64,000 nt of DNA from Rothia sp. (in: high G+C Gram-positive bacteria) (lineage in GTDB: Bacteria; Actinomycetota; Actinomycetes; Actinomycetales; Micrococcaceae), in NCBI GenBank assembly GCA_030524105.1, contig JAUNHE010000003.1, positions 124,001 to 188,000 on the forward strand, written 5' to 3'. Within the stretch, counting starts at the first letter, position 1, and each line of letters starts with the position of its first letter. A program made the position numbers and the translations under genes. Positions 60,642 to 64,000 of the stretch are shown piece by piece. Below the pieces are notes generated by a model. The model saw only the letters and a program-made list of their open reading frames with translations, made no database searches and was not told where the DNA came from.

Positions 60642-61133
60642 TTAACGGTAGTTGACAAATTGCAGGTCCACTTCTAGGTCCGCTCCCTTTAGCAGGCTAA
60701 TAACCTGCTGAAGGTCGTCACGAGACTTAGAGGATACCCGCAGCTCGTCTCCTTGAATGTTTGCTTTAACTCCTTTTGGACCTTCCTCCCGGATCATTTT
60801 GGATATTTTTTTGGCCTGATCCTGGGCGATACCCTCTTTTATCTGTGCTTCAATCCGGTATTCCTTACCCGAGGCGTAGGGCTGGCCGGCATCAAGGGAC
60901 TTGAGGGAAATACCTCGTTTGACAAGTTTTGACTGAAAGACATCGAGGACAGCCAGGACTCGCTCTTGGGAGTTAGCCTTCATGAGAATGGCATCTGAAG
61001 AAAAATCAATGGAGGCCCCTACACCGCGGAAGTCGTAACGCTGGGAAACTTCTTTACTGGCCTGGTTAAGGGCATTAGATACCTCTTGTTTATCGACTTT
61101 TGAAACAATGTCAAAGGATGATTCGCTTGCCAC
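60642..61133 (-). CDS. YajQ-family nucleotide-binding protein
   Basis: 163 residues, DUF520: [39 protein letters not shown], and [11 protein letters not shown]-like [23 protein letters not shown]. Members bind cyclic-di-GMP or other nucleotides and influence transcription; the role in Actinobacteria is unclear. It lies convergent with htpX, as in M. tuberculosis (Rv0566c). Confidence 0.93.
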   Translation of the reverse strand: MASESSFDIVSKVDKQEVSNALNQASKEVSQRYDFRGVGASIDFSSDAILMKANSQERVLAVLDVFQSKLVKRGISLKSLDAGQPYASGKEYRIEAQIKEGIAQDQAKKISKMIREEGPKGVKANIQGDELRVSSKSRDDLQQVISLLKGADLEVDLQFVNYR

Positions 61134-61416
61134 GATGGCTCCTAAAGCTTGGGGCAGGGGAGCAGATCCTGCCAGGATGATCAGACTTTCTTGGGATTTA
61201 TCTCAAAAAATTACTGTCCTGACCAGCTCTGGGGGAGCCGGCTAGGGTGAGGACGCTGTCAATAAACCCCATTGCTAGCGTACAGGTTTGCGCCTTGTCC
61301 CGCTTAAAACTTGGGCAGGAATAGTTAAATCTTCTGGGCAGGCTAGGAGCAAATCGTTACCTGGGCGTGATCTGATGATCAGCTTTTGTACATGTGGCCG
61401 GCGCAGAATGGAAGCT

Positions 61417-61668
61417 ATGACGGTAAAACAGGAGCTTTTCTCAGTCCAGCCAGAGCAGGGGCCATCTCTTAGCCTCCTTGATTTGGGCTCTGGGCTATAC
61501 GGGAGCGAAGTGCGAACGCGTTTTCAGGGAATCCGGGCCAATATTCTGCAAGAAATGCGCAGTGGCATGTGTACACCGGATCAGGCCTACACCTATTTGG
61601 AGCACTTTGAGCAGCGGCTTTTGCAGGAGCAAGAAGATCAGCTTCAGCCCAGCCATAAACGGATCTAG
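61417..61668 (+). CDS. Hypothetical protein, 83 residues
   Basis: A frame from ATG 61417 (GGAAG just upstream) encodes a soluble, acidic protein: MTVKQELFSVQPEQGPSLSL, then LLDLGSGLYGSEVRTRFQGI and an amphipathic C-terminal helix (TYLEHFEQRLLQEQEDQ). Upstream in-frame starts at 61408 and 61288 exist; the latter includes an implausible Cys-rich segment. No family is recognised. Its codon use is unremarkable, so it is a moderate-confidence gene. Confidence 0.5.
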   Translation: MTVKQELFSVQPEQGPSLSLLDLGSGLYGSEVRTRFQGIRANILQEMRSGMCTPDQAYTYLEHFEQRLLQEQEDQLQPSHKRI

Positions 61669-61790
61669 CCGGGTTTGAAGCAAAAGGGGAGTTGTTTTTG
61701 TCACAAATGGACGGTTGAGTTTTTATTTCCTACAAATCTTCGGTAATGTGGTCTCGTTCGCTACTGCGAATTATATCCGTATGGAATGAT

Positions 61791-61872
61791 GGCAGATTAC
61801 CCGAGCGGCCAAAGGGGGCTGACTGTAAATCAGCTGGCACTGCCTACGGGGGTTCGAATCCCTCATCTGCCA
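61791..61872 (+). tRNA. tRNA-Tyr (anticodon GTA)
   Basis: A class II tRNA with acceptor GGCAGAT/ATCTGCC and discriminator A. The anticodon stem CTGA...TCAG holds the loop CTGTAAA, giving anticodon GTA. A long variable arm follows, then the T-arm GAGGG/CCCCC region around GGTTCGAATCC. CCA is not encoded. It is followed by a terminator. Confidence 0.95.
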
Positions 61873-61880
61873 CCGGGACT

Positions 61881-61914
61881 ATCCCGGCCTGAGATAATCG
61901 GGCCGGGATTTTTT
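61881..61914 (+). terminator. Terminator after tRNA-Tyr
   Basis: ATCCCGGCC (61881-61889) pairs with GGCCGGGAT (61901-61909), followed directly by a run of six T. It is 8 bp after the tRNA. Confidence 0.92.
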
Positions 61915-61981
61915 GTGCAAAGATTCATCAAGAGAGAAACCGGGTTGGCAGGAGCTCTCTTGGGCAGGTAGGGTGTTGGGC

Positions 61982-62377
61982 ATGGCTACACTAGAGATTA
62001 CGCAGGAGAACCTAACTCAGACCGTGCAGGATAACGAGATCCTCTTCCTGGACTTCTGGGCGGATTGGTGCGGTCCCTGCAAGCAGTTTTCCCCCGTTTT
62101 TGAGCAGGCAGCAAAGAACAATCAAGACATTGTTTTTGGCAAGGTAGATACCGAAGATCAGCAGGAATTGGCTAGTGCCGCCGGCATCTCCTCGATTCCT
62201 ACCCTGATGGCTTTTCGAGAAGGAATCCTGGTTTTTTCACAGCCCGGAGCCCTCAATCAATCCCAATTTGATCAGGTTATCCAGGCGGTTCGGGACCTAG
62301 ATATGGATGAGGTTCGCCAGCAGGTTGCTCAGGCAGAAGCTGCCGAAAAAACTCAGGGGTCCCAGAGTGCAGACTAG
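61982..62377 (+). CDS. Thioredoxin
   Basis: 131 residues. It has FWADWCGPCKQFSPV (CGPC active site) and the cis-Pro segment ISSIPTLMAFREG. A ~20-residue acidic C-terminal extension follows the usual thioredoxin length. ATG 61982 fits the family N-terminus; earlier in-frame starts would run into the tRNA terminator. It reduces cytoplasmic disulfides. A terminator follows its stop. Confidence 0.93.
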   Translation: MATLEITQENLTQTVQDNEILFLDFWADWCGPCKQFSPVFEQAAKNNQDIVFGKVDTEDQQELASAAGISSIPTLMAFREGILVFSQPGALNQSQFDQVIQAVRDLDMDEVRQQVAQAEAAEKTQGSQSAD

Positions 62378-62404
62378 GCTCACTTCTTGCTGGAGCTTAC
62401 GGTA

Positions 62405-62430
62405 AAAGGCAGCTGGGGCGGGCTGCCTTT
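62405..62430 (+). terminator. Terminator after the thioredoxin gene
   Basis: AAAGGCAG (62405-62412) and CTGCCTTT (62423-62430) with a 10-base loop, followed by ACTTTATT. Confidence 0.75.
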
Positions 62431-62618
62431 ACTTTATTAGTCCCTTTCTTGCGGGCTTGGTTTGTGATTGTGGTTGAATACACCAGACATTTTCTCTCAG
62501 GAGTATTGAATATGGCTGCCGCAAGCTGGCTGCTAGCGGTAACCTGTGTAGAGTGCAGCCCGACGTAAGAATCCAAGAAAATTCTAGGCCAGCTAGACAG
62601 AAGCAGGGGGAGTTTGCT

Positions 62619-64000
62619 GTGCCTTCTTTGAAGGTAGGTAAGGGACGTCTGCCGGCTGCCCTGTTGGCCTTAGCCATTTTTATTCTCTACAGTTGCTACT
62701 CTTTTTTTCAGTACCGGCATTACATCACTCCATCCTGGGACCTGGGCATTTTTACCCAGCTTGCTAAGGCTTACTCCCAGGGGCAGCTACCCCCTATCGT
62801 GACGATCAAAGGGGAGGGCTTTAATCTCTGGGGGGATCATTTTCATCCCATCTTGATCCTTTTAGGGCCGCTCTACTGGCTTTTTCCTAGCCCGGCAACC
62901 TTGCTTTACCTGCAAAATGCCCTGCTGGCTCTCTCTGTTTACTTTTTTCATCGGTTTGGGCAGGCTATCCTTCCCGGCCTGGCAAACCTTGGGCTTACTG
63001 TAGCCTTTGCCTTAAGCTTTGGTATGCAAAATGCTGTGGCCGTGCAGTTCCATGAGGTGGCCTTTGCCCTTCCCTTTCTGCTGCTGTCCTTGGGTAATCT
63101 TGTTTTAGCTCGCTGGCAGCAGTCAGAAGAGGCTTTAAAGAGGGCCTGCCTTTGGTCACTACCGCTGGTCTTTGTTAAAGAGGATTTAGGGTTTACGGTT
63201 GCTATAGTTGGGCTGCTTGTTGTGGCTTTTAGCGGCTACTGTCATGAGCTAGGTGCCCTTCTTTTTCCTCTGGCGGAAACTAAGCCGGGCCCTGTTAAAG
63301 AGCGGATGAGGCTGCTGCTGCGGTCTTGGCGGGCTAGGCCCTTGCTTATGCTGGCAAGCTTCACGACGCTTTGGGGTGCGGGCTGGTCTGTGCTGGCTAT
63401 GAGGGTGGTGCTGCCTTTCTTTAATACGGCAGGGGTTTTTGACTATGCTGACCGGGTAGATCTTGCCGGGGCTCTGGCTGATCCGCTGCAGACTGCCGCA
63501 CTCTTTTTTTACCCCTGGGAAAAGTCTGCTAGCCTGGGTCTTTTGCTCTTGACCGGTGTGCTGGTTTGGGTTGTTTCCCCACTAGCTCTTCTTGCGCTGC
63601 CAACCATCAGCTGGCGTTTTCTATCCAGCAACAGTGGTTACTGGGAATCAAGCTGGCACTATTCCCTGGTTTTGATGCCGGTGGTTTTTTTGGCCCTGCT
63701 GGATCTGCTGGCTAGAGCTCGTGCTGCTGCCCTGCGCAGGCCTGCTGGTAGAGGGCAGTCGGCAGTGGCGGGCTATCTGATGCGGGTAAAAAACCGTTAT
63801 CAGCAGCAGGGTCATTGGGCGCTGCCGGCCTTAGCCCTACTGGTTACTGTCTGTTTGCTTCCTAGTCAGCCCCTGTGGCAGCTGACTGACCAGAATTTTG
63901 TCAGCTGGCAGGACTCCGCTAGCGATCGGAATAAACGACAGGTGCTTAAGCTGATTCCGTCCGGTTCAACGGTTGCCTCGGACCTTTCCCTGATCACCTA
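62619..64000 (+). CDS. DUF2079 membrane protein, N-terminal part (cut by window edge)
   Basis: 460 codons open from GTG 62619 (GGGGAG six bases upstream) to the window end. After a short basic start come LAIFILYSCYSFFQYRHYI, then the DUF2079 signature SWDLGIFTQLAKAYSQGQL and GDHFHPILILLGPLYWLFP, then many hydrophobic helices. DUF2079 proteins resemble GT-C-type membrane glycosyltransferases, but their substrate is unknown. The C-terminus lies outside the window. Confidence 0.85.
   Translation, partial: MPSLKVGKGRLPAALLALAIFILYSCYSFFQYRHYITPSWDLGIFTQLAKAYSQGQLPPIVTIKGEGFNLWGDHFHPILILLGPLYWLFPSPATLLYLQNALLALSVYFFHRFGQAILPGLANLGLTVAFALSFGMQNAVAVQFHEVAFALPFLLLSLGNLVLARWQQSEEALKRACLWSLPLVFVKEDLGFTVAIVGLLVVAFSGYCHELGALLFPLAETKPGPVKERMRLLLRSWRARPLLMLASFTTLWGAGWSVLAMRVVLPFFNTAGVFDYADRVDLAGALADPLQTAALFFYPWEKSASLGLLLLTGVLVWVVSPLALLALPTISWRFLSSNSGYWESSWHYSLVLMPVVFLALLDLLARARAAALRRPAGRGQSAVAGYLMRVKNRYQQQGHWALPALALLVTVCLLPSQPLWQLTDQNFVSWQDSASDRNKRQVLKLIPSGSTVASDLSLIT

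Noticed and set aside
61288-61416. N-terminal extension of the hypothetical gene at 61417
   Set aside because: The extra 43 residues are Cys/Arg-rich and random-looking, and a better ribosome site lies at the internal ATG.
62429-62677. 82-codon minus-strand frame
   Set aside because: It overlaps the thioredoxin terminator and the start of the DUF2079 gene, and has no plausible start signals.

Overview
The window looks like a chromosomal segment from a high-GC Gram-positive (Actinomycetota) of moderate GC. The evidence is the actinobacterial Tad/helicase cluster, the bifunctional exonuclease/PolA-like polymerase, the 32-residue ribosomal protein bS22, a ResB/CcsB type II cytochrome c system, a complete-looking run of menaquinone genes, frequent GTG/TTG starts and several apparently leaderless starts. 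A Micrococcaceae member (Rothia-like) is my best guess, but this is an inference with no rRNA to test it. From memory, 0-17 kb resembles the M. tuberculosis acs/nth/Tad/topA neighbourhood (about Rv3646c-Rv3674c), and 17-61 kb resembles Rv0498-Rv0566c (sugar isomerase, proC, bS22, glutaredoxin, cytochrome c maturation, men genes, htpX, yajQ). The second block carries lineage-specific insertions.

Layout. 0-4 kb: acs (partial), nth, a CoA-pyrophosphatase-like NUDIX gene and a PolA-like polymerase. 4-10.1 kb: a Tad-type pilus cluster (tadA, tadB, tadC, Flp-like, TadE-like, TadE/G-like) followed tail-to-tail by the DEAD/DEAH helicase that normally accompanies it. 10.2-17 kb: two FMN/PPOX-fold proteins, TrhO, a 50-residue unannotated protein, a large SAM methyltransferase and topA. 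17-22.6 kb: sugar isomerase, proC, KtrAB potassium uptake and an AcuC-type deacetylase. 22.8-25.6 kb: two regulators (ArsR and GntR/FCD) with long low-complexity tails. 25.6-26.4 kb: a structured leader plus bS22 and a glutaredoxin. 26.4-31.2 kb: histidine phosphatase, TlpA, CcdA, ResB and CcsB for cytochrome c maturation. 31.2-45.5 kb: menA, menE, menB, menC and menD interleaved with PutP, an EamA exporter, GluQ-RS, an MBL hydrolase and a PAP2 phosphatase; menC and menD are separated by an AT-rich island with two small ORFs. 45.5-48 kb: an amino-acid ABC importer. 48.1-50 kb: menG and a long-chain polyprenyl synthase. 50-54.9 kb: an NSS transporter with its small subunit, and a divergent DUF6882-like/SseB-like pair. 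54.9-57.1 kb: fur and katA. 57.8-60.6 kb: an ECF-type sigma factor fused to a zinc-finger anti-sigma-like region and membrane segments, followed 10 nt later by htpX. 60.6-64 kb: yajQ, a small hypothetical gene, tRNA-Tyr, a thioredoxin and a truncated DUF2079 membrane protein.

How the genes fit together: menA/B/C/D/E/G and the polyprenyl synthase cover most of menaquinone synthesis, and TlpA/CcdA/ResB/CcsB mature c-type cytochromes, so the centre of the window is a respiratory-chain assembly region. Fur and KatA form an oxidative/metal stress module. The sigma/zinc-finger/membrane fusion beside HtpX is the best candidate for an unusual signalling system: a membrane-tethered sigma factor with a membrane protease encoded directly behind it.
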